Shown piece after piece: positions 56,552-64,000 of a stretch of DNA of 64,000 nt. The DNA comes from PALSA-270 sp963770915 (GTDB lineage: Bacteria; Acidobacteriota; Terriglobia; Terriglobales; Acidobacteriaceae), in contig CAVYRG010000001.1 of NCBI GenBank assembly GCA_963770915.1, forward strand, positions 2,480,001-2,544,000. The letters are read 5' to 3'. The notes below the pieces were generated by a model. The model searched no databases and was not told the DNA's origin. It saw only the letters and a list, made by a program, of their open reading frames with translations. Position numbers and translations under genes: made by a program. How positions within the stretch are numbered: the first letter of the stretch is position 1; each line of letters starts with the position of its first letter.

Positions 56552-56619
56552 GCCGGGAAGGGCACGAGTTCTACTCGTGCCGGATTAGGCTGGACGGATT
56601 GGCGGCTTCAGCCGCTGAG
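56552..56619. repeat. REP unit, inverted copy
   Basis: GCCGGGAAG, GGCACGAGT-TCT-ACTCGTGCC (56561-56581) and GGCTTCAGCCGCTGA (56604-56618) form the reverse complement of the left copy. It ends just before the transposase start codon. Confidence 0.85.
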
Positions 56620-56627
56620 GTCTGCTG

Positions 56628-57104
56628 GTGAAACCTACTCGTCTAATCTCCCCGCCGGGCACGTACTTCGTGACGTTCTCCACATGGCAACGCAATAGGC
56701 TCTTCGTCGTCGAGTCCTATGCGCGATTGTTCTTGATGACGATCTACGGCTACCGGCGAACCGGTAAGTTCCAACTGCATGCTTTCGTCCTGATGCCGGA
56801 GCATGTTCATTTGCTTCTGACTCCCGCCGACGATGTGACGCTGGAGCGAGCCATCCAACTCGTCAAAGGCGGATACTCACACGCGTTCGGGCTGGAGTTT
56901 GGCAAACGCAAAGAAGTCTGGCAGAGAGGGTTCACGGATCATCGGATTCGTGATGCGGCGGATTTCGAGCGGCACCGGGAATATATCCATCAGAATCCGG
57001 TGGCCGCGAGATTAGCGGAGCGCGCGGAATATCGCTATTGCTCGGCGTATCCCGGATTCAAGCTGGATGCGTGGCCCGCAGCGGCTAAAGCCGTGGTCGC
57101 GTAG
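56628..57104 (+). CDS. REP-associated tyrosine transposase (Y1/HUH)
   Basis: RAYT proteins bind and cut REP hairpins as single-stranded DNA and probably spread them. The 158-residue protein has the HUH motif 'LMPEHVHLLL' (residues about 55-64) and the catalytic Tyr in 'HREYIHQNPVAARLAERAEY' (the Y-I-x-x-N-P signature). 'TYFVTFSTWQRNRLF' is the family N-terminus. It starts with GTG at 56628 and is flanked by REP copies on both sides; its last residues ('PAAAKAVVA') are encoded by the right REP unit. The enzyme looks intact. Confidence 0.95.
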   Translation: MKPTRLISPPGTYFVTFSTWQRNRLFVVESYARLFLMTIYGYRRTGKFQLHAFVLMPEHVHLLLTPADDVTLERAIQLVKGGYSHAFGLEFGKRKEVWQRGFTDHRIRDAADFERHREYIHQNPVAARLAERAEYRYCSAYPGFKLDAWPAAAKAVVA

Positions 57105-57147
57105 AAGGTGCCAATCGGCACGAGTGAAACTCGTGCCCTTCCCGAAC
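57079..57147. repeat. REP unit, right direct copy
   Basis: CAGCGGCTAAAGCC (57079-57092), then GTGCCAATC and GGCACGAGT-GAA-ACTCGTGCC (57117-57137), then CTTCCCG. It parallels the left copy and includes the transposase stop codon. Confidence 0.85.
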
Positions 57148-57252
57148 CCCATCCGGCCCTTCCCGAACCTCGCCCGCTTGGCGAGTCCGCACCCTCCGGC
57201 ATTCCGTACCTTCCCCTGCTATCATCACGTTAGCCCTCCCGAGGAGGCCTCG

Positions 57253-57990
57253 ATGGCGTTCATGCGAACTTCCAATCCTGCTCTAAACCAAAGAGCATTT
57301 CAGGTCGCCGGCCTGCAAAGTGAGACGATGACGCTCCCTGGCGTCGTCAACAAGACCGGCATTCTGCTGGTTTGCACTGCGGTGACCGCGATCTGGAGCT
57401 GGCAACGCTTCGCGCAGGCGCCGGATCAGGTCTGGCCGGTCGTCGCGGTCGGAGGCATTGGCGGCTTTATCGTGGCTCTGGTCACGATCTTCAAAAAAGA
57501 ATGGTCGCCTGTGACGGCGCCGCTTTACGCCCTGCTGGAAGGGCTTTTCCTCGGCGCCATTTCGGCTTCGTTTGAAGCAGCGTTTCACGGAATCGTGATT
57601 CAGGCTGTGGTGCTGACGTTTGGAACTCTATTCGCGTTGCTGATCGCGTATCGTTCCGGCCTTATCAAAGTCACGGAGAATTTCAAGCTCGGCGTCGTGG
57701 CTGCTACCGGCGGCATTGCCTTGCTGTATCTGATCGAGATCGGCTTGGGATTTTTCGGGATTCAATTCGCCTCGATCAACGGCGCCGGCCCCATCGGCAT
57801 CGGATTCAGCGTGTTCGTGGTGATCATCGCCGCGCTTAACCTGGTTCTCGATTTCGATTTCATCGAGAGCGGGGTGAACTCGGGCGCGCCGAAATATATG
57901 GAGTGGTACGCGGCGTTCGGCTTGATGGTCACGCTGATCTGGCTTTACTTGGAAATCCTGCGCCTGCTGAGCAAGCTCCGCCGCAGATAA
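57253..57990 (+). CDS. Bax inhibitor-1/YccA-like membrane protein
   Basis: The 245-residue protein starts 'MAFMRTSNPALNQRAFQ' and has seven hydrophobic helices, for example 'VVNKTGILLVCTAVTAIWSW', 'WPVVAVGGIGGFIVALVTIF', 'ALLEGLFLGAISASFEA', 'VVLTFGTLFALLIAY', and 'ALNLVLDFDFIESGV' with the conserved Asp pair. This is the Bax1-I/YBHL-like type found in bacteria. Members conduct or leak Ca2+ or regulate proteases; function here is unknown. GAGGAGG at 57241-57247 supports the ATG at 57253. Confidence 0.92.
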   Translation: MAFMRTSNPALNQRAFQVAGLQSETMTLPGVVNKTGILLVCTAVTAIWSWQRFAQAPDQVWPVVAVGGIGGFIVALVTIFKKEWSPVTAPLYALLEGLFLGAISASFEAAFHGIVIQAVVLTFGTLFALLIAYRSGLIKVTENFKLGVVAATGGIALLYLIEIGLGFFGIQFASINGAGPIGIGFSVFVVIIAALNLVLDFDFIESGVNSGAPKYMEWYAAFGLMVTLIWLYLEILRLLSKLRRR

Positions 57991-58060
57991 GCGGAAGCGC
58001 CAGAGCTTCGTCTTCGTGCACGCGTTCGCCTGAACCGATTTCCGCTCGTCGCATTCCGCA

Positions 58061-58798
58061 ATGACCTGGCTCAAGAAACACCGCGTGCTGGTTTGTGGCA
58101 TCCTGACGCCGCCCGCCGCAGTCCTTCTGCGCCACTTCGTCGAGAGCACGCTTCCGTGGCAGGGCATCGGCTCCAACTGGCTTTTTCGTATTTCCGTCTC
58201 CATGGCCGGGATGTGCGTGCCGATTGCGATCACACTTGCGCTTGTTATCTGGGAACCTAAGCCGCTCACGCGTTCCGCCAAGGTGGGCCTGGCCTTCGCG
58301 ATGATCGCCTTCGCGAACTCCTGGTGGCCGATTCACGACATCGCCATGCATCTCAAGCAGGAACGGAATCTGGGTCTGCATGACGTGCCGGCCCCGCCCT
58401 TTGAGGCGCTTGACCTCGACGGCAAAGCGTTCCGCCTCGCCGATTACCAGGGCCAGGTCGTCGTCATCTACATGTGGGCCAGCTGGTGCCGTCCCTGCTC
58501 GCACGAGATGCCCGTCCTCGACGCGCTTTACCGGCAGCGCAAAGACCAGGGTTTAATGGTCTTTGGGCTCTCCCAGGAACACATCTCTCAGCAGAGGCGA
58601 TTTCTCAGGCGCACGCCGGTGAGCTTCCCGCTGCTCACTCTGCGCGGTAACATCCCAGACATTTATCGTGACATCGCCCGCTACCCGGCCGTCATTCTCA
58701 TCGACCGGCATGGGCTTCTCCAGCCCGCCCCCGGCCCGGAGCAGCCCTTTGACAAAATCGTCGCAGCGATCGACGCGCTGTTACAAAGTGGCTCTTAG
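58061..58798 (+). CDS. Membrane-bound TlpA-like thioredoxin
   Basis: The 245-residue protein has three N-terminal hydrophobic segments (to about residue 95), followed by a thioredoxin-like/AhpC-TSA domain: 'VPAPPFEALDLDGKAFRLADYQGQVVVIYMWASWCRPCSHEMPVLD'-type core with C-x-x-C 'WCRPC' near residue 148. It would reduce periplasmic disulfides or help cytochrome-c maturation. It is 70 nt after the BI-1 gene. Confidence 0.88.
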   Translation: MTWLKKHRVLVCGILTPPAAVLLRHFVESTLPWQGIGSNWLFRISVSMAGMCVPIAITLALVIWEPKPLTRSAKVGLAFAMIAFANSWWPIHDIAMHLKQERNLGLHDVPAPPFEALDLDGKAFRLADYQGQVVVIYMWASWCRPCSHEMPVLDALYRQRKDQGLMVFGLSQEHISQQRRFLRRTPVSFPLLTLRGNIPDIYRDIARYPAVILIDRHGLLQPAPGPEQPFDKIVAAIDALLQSGS

Positions 58799-58854
58799 GA
58801 GTTTGCCTAACGCGCGAGATTCGTAAGGTCTGTTTACTGCGAGCCGCGTCGGCT

Positions 58855-58890
58855 CCCACCCTAGCCGCAAACAGCGCGGCTAGGATGGGG
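58855..58890. repeat. Dispersed palindrome, 7-nt-loop family (inverted copy)
   Basis: CCCACCCTAGCCGC and GCGGCTAGGATGGG surround a 7-nt loop AAACAGC, followed by GCACC. The arms are the inverted form of the copy at 41699-41737. Confidence 0.85.
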
Positions 58891-58949
58891 CACCCCCATT
58901 CACAATCAAGATTGGGAGGCGATGCACCGCGCAGAGACGTCAGGGTACG

Positions 58950-59537
58950 CTATCCCCCCTGCTTCAATTCCACCAGCACCTGGCGGGCAATTTCCTTCAG
59001 CGTTTCAAATACGCCTTGGCCTTGGAAGGCGATGGCCTCAATGACTGGTTCGTTCTTGCGGCGCAGTTCCTTGTTGAGGGTTTCCACTTGCAGGACGTTG
59101 GGCAGGTCGCGCTTATTCAGCTGCAGCACGTAAGGAATCTTGTTGAAGTCGTAACCGTGCTCTTTCAGGTTGTCGGTCAGATTGTCCAGCGCCTCGGCGT
59201 TCGCGTCCATGCGTTCCTTCTGCGAATCGGCCACGAACACCACTCCATCCACGCCGCGCAGAATCAGTTTGCGGCTGGCATCGTAGAAAACCTGTCCGGG
59301 GACGGTATAGAGATGGATGCGCGTCTTAAAACCGCGCACCGAGCCCAAATCCAGCGGCAGAAAGTCGAAGAACAGCGTGCGCTCGGTCTCGGTCGCGAGC
59401 GAGATCATCTTGCCCTTCTGCTGTTCGGCGGTCTTCTGATAAATGAACTGCAGATTGGTCGTCTTGCCGCCCAGCCCGGCCCCGTAATAGACGATTTTGC
59501 AATTGATTTCGCGGGCTGCGAAGTTGATGAAGCTCAA
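58950..59537 (-). CDS. mglA: MglA-family small Ras-like GTPase
   Basis: MglA controls cell polarity and motility in Myxococcus; acidobacterial homologues may act with type IV pili. The 195-residue protein has the P-loop 'GAGLGGKTTNLQ', the MglA-type switch 2 'LYTVPGQVFYDASRK' (TVPGQ rather than DxxGQ), and 'LNKRDLP' (NKxD). The TTG at 59537 has GAGGAAAG upstream and gives 'MSFINFAAREINCKIVYYG', like MglA proteins. An ATG at 59564 would add nine residues. No MglB (roadblock) gene is adjacent, although pilT lies elsewhere in the window. Confidence 0.92.
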   Translation of the reverse strand: MSFINFAAREINCKIVYYGAGLGGKTTNLQFIYQKTAEQQKGKMISLATETERTLFFDFLPLDLGSVRGFKTRIHLYTVPGQVFYDASRKLILRGVDGVVFVADSQKERMDANAEALDNLTDNLKEHGYDFNKIPYVLQLNKRDLPNVLQVETLNKELRRKNEPVIEAIAFQGQGVFETLKEIARQVLVELKQGG

Positions 59538-59707
59538 AGACTTTCCTCGAAATCGGCGAGACATCGAGCCGCTGCCGCCGGCCCAACTCCCCCGTCGTCA
59601 AAATTTGGCTTTGGGTACTGATTGTCTTATACCACAGCCCTGTTTGTTACCGGCAGGTTACGGCAGTTACCAGACTTGAAAATCGAAGAGGATCCCTGGC
59701 CGCCGCT

Positions 59708-61045
59708 TCACCGTGGCTGCGGCGCGGGATAGTAGCCGTCTTTGGCATAGACCTTCAAATCGGGACGGTCCACTGTGACCTCGATCTGCCGGTAGGTCTC
59801 GCTGGGCGTCAGATGTGCCGCATAGCCCAGGGTGTACTGATTGCGGGCGTCGCCAATCGCATGCATGTAGGCGGTCTCAATGGCGTTCCGCGACGTCTCA
59901 GTGATGTATTCTCCCGCGGTCGCGCTGGCATATTTGGGCAGAATGTTGCTGTAGCCCATGCGCGGCAAATGCAGCCTCGCCAGGGCGCTGTACCCGGGGA
60001 TTGCGCCTACCTCAACGCCGTATACCGCGATGCCGTTGGTGAGCAGAACCTTCAATACGTCGCGGTAGCTGGCGGTGCTGCCGATTTCCCGGCCGTCGCT
60101 GATCACGAAGATGATCTTGCGCCGTGTCCGGTCCCGCTTGCTCAGGCCCAGAGCCGCGGCCAGAATAGCGTCGTTGAGCACGTGCGATTGCTGCGGCGGC
60201 GTCTTGACGTGCGGCTCGCTTGGATTGATGGGGCGGCCGTTGATCACCGGACCGCCGGGACCGATAGGGCCATCCAGGATGGGCGGTCCATTGACGCGGC
60301 CCGTCACCGTTTGCAGCCCATTGAAAACCTCGGTCAGCTTTTTGTTGGTGGCGGGGTTGAAATCCGCCATTTTGCCGACCGTCGAGCTGTAGGTGTAAAC
60401 CGCAACCTCGTCATAGGGGCTGAAGGCGCCCTGCAGCGCGGCAAATGTTTGGTTGACCTTCTGCACGTCCACGTCCGGCATTCCCAGGTCAAGTACCACC
60501 GCTGCGGAAAGCTGAAAGGGCGAGCTGGTGAAGAAGTTCAGGGGCTGCTTCCTGCCATCTTCGTAAACGACAAAGTCTTTTGGCAGCAGTCCATCGACGA
60601 GACGGCCCGAGTCGTCGGTTACGCGGACCGGGATCAGCACCGCGTTGACCGGGACTTTAATGCTGAAGCCGGCGTTGGCAGACTCATCGGGCGGCACGCT
60701 GCCTTCGGGAACCGTGGGCACGCTAAACGGAGGCGGCGGGCCGGGCGGGTTATCCAGCGGGATGGGTTCAGGAACCCCAGGCTGCGCCCCAGATGCAGGT
60801 TGTTCTTTGGAAGCCGGCGTCGGCGCAGCCGGCGGTGGAGCGTTGCCCTCAGAGGTATGAGGCGCGGGCGGAAGCGCCTGCGGCGGCCTTACCGCCGACG
60901 GGGCGTCTGGAATATCCTGTTGCTGGGCCGGTTTTTGCTCGGGTTTGGTCTGCGCGGACTGGCTCTGCGCCCAGCCTGCCGCCGCCGAAGCCAGGCAGAA
61001 TGCCAGCACCGCCGGCCAGCTCGTTCTTAGCCCTAAACCGTTCAT
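59708..61045 (-). CDS. Exported VWFA-related protein, acidobacterial type
   Basis: The 445-residue protein has a signal peptide (ending near 'GWAQ'), a long Pro/Ala/Gln-rich region (to about 120), and then a VWFA-related domain: 'VLIPVRVTDDSGRLVDGLLPKDFVVYEDGRKQ', 'LSAAVVLDLGMPDVDVQ', 'IFVISDGREIGSTASY', ending 'NQYTLGYAAHLTPSE'. This is the pattern of the acidobacterial VWFA-related family (TIGR03436). The metal-site motif D-x-S-x-S is not intact ('DLGMPD'), so adhesion could differ. It is divergent from the next VWFA gene. Confidence 0.88.
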   Translation of the reverse strand: MNGLGLRTSWPAVLAFCLASAAAGWAQSQSAQTKPEQKPAQQQDIPDAPSAVRPPQALPPAPHTSEGNAPPPAAPTPASKEQPASGAQPGVPEPIPLDNPPGPPPPFSVPTVPEGSVPPDESANAGFSIKVPVNAVLIPVRVTDDSGRLVDGLLPKDFVVYEDGRKQPLNFFTSSPFQLSAAVVLDLGMPDVDVQKVNQTFAALQGAFSPYDEVAVYTYSSTVGKMADFNPATNKKLTEVFNGLQTVTGRVNGPPILDGPIGPGGPVINGRPINPSEPHVKTPPQQSHVLNDAILAAALGLSKRDRTRRKIIFVISDGREIGSTASYRDVLKVLLTNGIAVYGVEVGAIPGYSALARLHLPRMGYSNILPKYASATAGEYITETSRNAIETAYMHAIGDARNQYTLGYAAHLTPSETYRQIEVTVDRPDLKVYAKDGYYPAPQPR

Positions 61046-61168
61046 AGAAGACCTGGCCTCTCCGCCCTTGCCACGAGGCATCTACCCCTTGGGATGCTCG
61101 CGCCGCCCCATTCGGTGCATCTAACTCATCTGAGAATAGACTACCAAAAGAATGCGAGAATAACCTTG

Positions 61169-62221
61169 ATGCTTAAACCCCGGTTTGTTCGTGGCTTTGC
61201 CTGGATCGCTTGTCTGCTCGCATTCGGGATCTCGCTCGCCCAGGCCCAGGAACCCGCCGCCCCAGCACCTGCTCCGGATCAATCCCAGAATGAGTCGCAG
61301 GACCAGGCCGTTTCCACCCTAAAGGTCAACGTCGATGTCGTGCAGTTATTTTTCAACGTGAGGGACAAAAAGGGCGGGTTGATTCCAAGCCTTACCAAGG
61401 ATGACTTCCAGCTTTTCGAGGATGGCCAGCCACAAACCATCAAGTACTTTACCCCCGAGTCGGACCTTCCTCTCACCTTAGGCATTCTGATCGATACCAG
61501 CGGCAGCCAGCAGAGAGTGCTGGGTATGGAACAGGAGGTTGGCAGCTCCTTTCTAAACCAGATTCTTCGTGAAAAAGACGAGGCCTTCGTCATCAGCTTC
61601 GATGTCGACGTTAATCTGCTACAGGACTTCACCAACTCCCCCCGCCTGCTGCGGGCCGCGCTCAACGACACCAAAATCAATGCGCCGCCCGATAGCTGCA
61701 GCGGCCTTCCCGGCATGGGCGGCGGTCCTTTGCCCTGCACCTCTACGCCCAAGGGCACCCTCCTCTATGACGGTGTCTATTTGGCCGCGCACGACGAACT
61801 TGCCAAGGAAGTTGGCCGCAAGGCCATGATTCTGCTCACCGACGGCGAGGATCAAGGCAGCCAGCTCAAGCTGCGGGACGCAGTCGACGCGGCCCTGAAG
61901 TCTGACGCCATCGTGTATGTGCTGTTGTGCGCCGACCGGGGCTTCTACGGCATGGGAGGCTACTCCGGCGAGGGCGACATGAAGAAACTAACGGAACAGA
62001 CCGGTGGCCGGGTCATCAACGTGGGCAATAAGATCGACAAACTGAAAGAGGCGTTTGACCAGATCGCTAGCGAGCTGCGCAGCCAGTACAACATCGGCTA
62101 CGTTTCCACTAACCGCGCGAAAGACGGCACTTTCCGCAAGGTGGAAATCAAGCCGAAAAACAACAGCTACAAAGTCCAGGCCCGCTCCGGCTACTACGCC
62201 CTCGCCACACCACAGAACTGA
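61169..62221 (+). CDS. Exported VWFA-related protein, acidobacterial type
   Basis: The 350-residue protein has a signal peptide ('GFAWIACLLAFGISLAQA'), then 'VQLFFNVRDKKGGLIPSLTKDDFQLFEDGQPQTIKYF' and a VWA domain with an intact MIDAS 'LIDTSGSQQRV' (D-x-S-x-S). 'ILLTDGEDQGSQLKLRDAV' and 'SQYNIGYVSTNRAKDGTFRK' complete the TIGR03436-like pattern. The ATG at 61169 starts the signal peptide. A 123-bp region separates it from the divergent paralogue, which lacks the intact MIDAS. Ligand unknown. Confidence 0.9.
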   Translation: MLKPRFVRGFAWIACLLAFGISLAQAQEPAAPAPAPDQSQNESQDQAVSTLKVNVDVVQLFFNVRDKKGGLIPSLTKDDFQLFEDGQPQTIKYFTPESDLPLTLGILIDTSGSQQRVLGMEQEVGSSFLNQILREKDEAFVISFDVDVNLLQDFTNSPRLLRAALNDTKINAPPDSCSGLPGMGGGPLPCTSTPKGTLLYDGVYLAAHDELAKEVGRKAMILLTDGEDQGSQLKLRDAVDAALKSDAIVYVLLCADRGFYGMGGYSGEGDMKKLTEQTGGRVINVGNKIDKLKEAFDQIASELRSQYNIGYVSTNRAKDGTFRKVEIKPKNNSYKVQARSGYYALATPQN

Positions 62222-62230
62222 GAAATGCTC

Positions 62231-62297
62231 ACGTGGGGATAGCCGCCCGTAGCGCCGAGACTCACGTGGGGACAGCCGCCCCCGGCTGTCCGGCGGG
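62231..62297. repeat. Two partial hairpin repeats after the VWFA gene
   Basis: ACGTGGGGATAGCCGCCCG (62231-62249) and GTGGGGACAGCCGCCCCC with GGCTGTCC (62265-62290). They are related to the hairpin at 55575-55601, so this is another dispersed family. Confidence 0.7.
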
Positions 62298-62315
62298 ACG
62301 AAGCTCCGCAGTGCC

Positions 62316-62413
62316 CTATTCCACCAGCGTCCCCTGGTGAAACACGATCTTCCATCCCTCCGGAGTCTTCCGCCAGACCGTCGCCCGGGGGGCTGGCCCA
62401 CCGTTCAGCTTTG
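62316..62413 (-). pseudogene. C-terminal fragment of a SnoaL/DUF4440-like protein
   Basis: One minus-strand frame ends at TAG 62318-62316 and reads 'GGPAPRATVWRKTPEGWKIV' then 'FHQGTLVE', the end of NTF2-like DUF4440 domains. The rest of the gene is missing, and it stops at the junction with the truncated transposase next to it. Confidence 0.65.
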
Positions 62414-62431
62414 ATCCTTCTCGGCTTTAGT

Positions 62432-62656
62432 TTAACTGAGGTTGCCCCACCCTTTGCGGATCAACAGATGCACGTGCTCGGGCATGACCACATAGCCATA
62501 GACGCAAAGTCCGAAACTGCGGCGGACGCGCTCCAGACCGGTCTCGAAAACCCGCTTGCTTGCGGCGTCGGTGAATAGCGGACGACGGCGACAGCAACAG
62601 AAAGTCACGAAGTGCGTCTGCCCGGATTGCTGGAAGCGCTTCAGTCCCCAAGGCAC
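62432..62656 (-). pseudogene. Truncated REP-associated transposase
   Basis: The 74-residue frame reads 'QQSGQTHFVTFCCCRRRPLF' and 'YGYVVMPEHVHLLI', the N-terminal half of a second RAYT with the HUH motif. It ends in 'RKGWGNLS', lacking the catalytic Tyr half. The sequence after HUH turns into a GTGGGGCAA repeat-like end. It is more diverged than the intact copy at 56628-57104 and belongs to another RAYT lineage. Confidence 0.85.
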
Positions 62657-62844
62657 GCCGTCAGCTTACCCCGCCAGAACAGCCCCACTCAAGCCAAAAC
62701 CGGGCTTGAATGGGCCACCGGCCAGATTCTAACCTCGGGCCGCGCCTGAAGCGCATCCCGCCGCGGCTTTCGCCGCATCCAACCCCACCGGGCTTGCCGC
62801 GGAGCAGTTACAATCACGGTTCGCGCATCTAACCGTTTAGAAAC

Positions 62845-63633
62845 ATGAAGTTTCTCCTCGCCGCCATCTTCCTCGCCGCTGTGCTGCTTCCGCCGCCCCT
62901 GCCGGCGCAATCCATCCCCGTGGATCAGGAAAATGCCCGCAAAGCCAAAGCGCTGCTCGACCAGATGGTCCAGGCCCTGGGCGGCCCGACGTATCTTGGC
63001 ATCCAGGACATTTCGCAGGAGGGCCGCACCTATAGCTTCTATCACGGCCAGCCCAACAGCTACGGCATTCTGTTCTGGCGTTTCTACAAATATCCCGACA
63101 AAGAACGCATTGAGCTCACCAAGAAGCGCGACGTTGCCTACGTGTTTAACGGCGACCAGGGTTACGAAATCACTTACAAGGGTACCCGCGCCGACGATGC
63201 CAAAGAAGTGGCTGACGTCCTGCGCCGCCGCCATTATGCCCTCGACTGGGTGCTCCGCCACTGGCTGCTGGAGCCGGGAGTGGCCCTGTTTTACGATGGT
63301 TCCGCCGTCGCCGCCGACAAACCCGCCGAGCAAGTGACCGTTCTCAATGCCCAGAACCAGGGCGTGACCATTTACATCGATGCCAACACCCACCTTCCGC
63401 TCAAGAAGAGCTTTTCCTGGCGCGACCCCACCGATCGCGAGCGCAACGTCGAAGCCGAAGTCTATGACAACTACCGTCCGGTGCAGGGCATCATGACGCC
63501 GTTCAGCATCACTCGGTTCTACAACGGCGATATGGCAAGCCAGCGCTTTCTGACCTCAGTCAGCTATAATCAGGGCCTCGACGACGGCAAATTCGACGCC
63601 CAGATTACCTACGGTCCGAAGCCCAAGCCCTGA
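62845..63633 (+). CDS. Exported protein with LolA/LolB-like fold
   Basis: The 262-residue protein has a signal peptide ('FLLAAIFLAAVLLPPPLPAQS') and then 'ARKAKALLDQMVQALGGPTYLGIQDISQEGRTY', 'PDKERIELTKKRDVAYVFNG', and 'VTIYIDANTHLPLKKSFSW...YDNYRPVQGIMTPFSITRF'-like strands. The strand pattern resembles outer-membrane lipoprotein-sorting proteins (LolA-like). Function is unknown. It lies upstream of lpxC on the same strand. Confidence 0.8.
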   Translation: MKFLLAAIFLAAVLLPPPLPAQSIPVDQENARKAKALLDQMVQALGGPTYLGIQDISQEGRTYSFYHGQPNSYGILFWRFYKYPDKERIELTKKRDVAYVFNGDQGYEITYKGTRADDAKEVADVLRRRHYALDWVLRHWLLEPGVALFYDGSAVAADKPAEQVTVLNAQNQGVTIYIDANTHLPLKKSFSWRDPTDRERNVEAEVYDNYRPVQGIMTPFSITRFYNGDMASQRFLTSVSYNQGLDDGKFDAQITYGPKPKP

Positions 63634-63812
63634 GCACCAAAGCAGTGAACTCCCCGCTGCGGACGAGCTAAATGTCTTTCCCGTGTTATGTTTAGCGGTC
63701 ACCTCATCCCACGGAAACCGGCGCTGCCCTGGAAAGTGTGGCTAATTTGCCACAGCCGGACTTTGCCGCGCAAGCGTAAGCTCTTGCTCGACACTCAGAT
63801 ACCTTCGTTCGT

Positions 63813-64000
63813 TTGCATCAAGAACAGACAATCCGTACCGCCGTCCAGTGCAGCGGAGTCGGCCTGCACAGCGGAGCCCCGGTTAAGCTCAAGATCCTGC
63901 CAGCCCCGGCGGGGACCGGCATCGTGTTTCGCCGCACCGATCTCGACGGATTCGAGGTGCAAGCCGTCGGCCGCAACGTAGCCCGCGTCAGCTACGCTAC
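63813..64000 (+). CDS. lpxC: LpxC, N-terminal part, cut by the window edge
   Basis: LpxC deacetylates UDP-3-O-acyl-GlcNAc, the committed step of lipid A synthesis, with zinc. The frame reads 'EQTIRTAVQCSGVGLHSGAP', 'VKLKILPAPAGTGIVFRRTD' and 'LDGFEVQAVGRNVARVSYAT', the LpxC start with the conserved 'GVGLHSG' and 'RRTDL'. Because a stop (TAA 63777-63779) lies upstream, a TTG at 63813 is the best start; the Shine-Dalgarno is poor. The rest continues beyond the window. Confidence 0.85.
   Translation, partial: MHQEQTIRTAVQCSGVGLHSGAPVKLKILPAPAGTGIVFRRTDLDGFEVQAVGRNVARVSYA

Noticed and set aside
56324..57147. CRISPR array
   Set aside because: The repeated units are hairpins of REP type at irregular distances, there are no evenly sized spacers, and no cas gene is in the window.

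Overview
The window looks like a chromosomal segment of an Acidobacteriota bacterium, class Terriglobia or a close relative. The base composition is GC-rich. There are two divergently transcribed proteins of the acidobacterial VWFA-related type, a B. subtilis-like fadN/fadA/fadE set, an MglA-type GTPase, PilT, LpxC (so a Gram-negative envelope), secreted IPT/TIG and Kelch-like proteins, and many small palindromic repeats. It reads as ordinary chromosome with patches of accessory DNA; I see no plasmid, prophage or CRISPR array. Assignments rest on reading motifs and comparing with remembered families; no search was run.

Layout. 1-2.7 kb: SYLF lipid-binding protein, 3-methyladenine glycosylase Tag, GH27 alpha-galactosidase. 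2.8-9.2 kb (minus): a beta-oxidation cluster (FadN-type fusion, thiolase, acyl-CoA dehydrogenase) with a vapBC toxin-antitoxin pair between fadN and fadA. 9.5-18.2 kb: Nudix hydrolase, orphan PstS, patatin lipase, PQQ-type beta-propeller, GAF-GGDEF cyclase, a frameshifted Kelch-like lipoprotein, RodZ-like protein. 18.2-27.7 kb (mostly minus): LemA, an EF-G-like GTPase without the catalytic histidine, tRNA-Thr(CGU), a metallophosphoesterase, and cell-wall enzymes (AMIN/amidase_3 and SLT transglycosylase). 28-30 kb: Rieske oxygenase and dienelactone hydrolase. 30.1-37.6 kb: two Phd-VapC loci bracket alaS, recX, pilT and an HxlR/DoxX divergent pair. 37.7-41.7 kb: IlvE, an M15-like peptidase, a GT-C mannosyltransferase-like protein. 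41.7-44.2 kb: repeat-rich DNA with two cupins and an IS110-type transposase fossil. 44.2-54.8 kb: a CadC-like wHTH/TPR regulator, a 1516-residue secreted phosphatase with a 1.08-kb internal duplication, a LysM/DUF4015 protein and a stand-alone ClpB-D2-like ATPase. 54.9-57.2 kb: an accessory island with higBA, a decayed DNA methyltransferase and a REP-associated transposase flanked by its own REP sequences. 57.2-64 kb: BI-1-like membrane protein, TlpA-like thioredoxin, MglA, two VWFA proteins, two truncated pseudogenes, a LolA-like secreted protein, and the start of lpxC at the window edge.

The most unusual content concerns small repeats. A family of hairpins with variable arms and a 7-nt loop occurs between genes and also in frame inside alaS, where three copies add residues to AlaS. 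alaS also carries three single-base frameshifts and an internal patch of different codon use. Three of the four toxin-antitoxin operons have near-consensus promoters that would start transcription at or next to the start codon, which predicts leaderless mRNAs with the operator inside or overlapping the promoter. The four toxin-antitoxin loci, the RAYT/REP system, the IS110 fossil, the methyltransferase relic and the two truncated genes near 62.4 kb show repeated gain and decay of mobile DNA.
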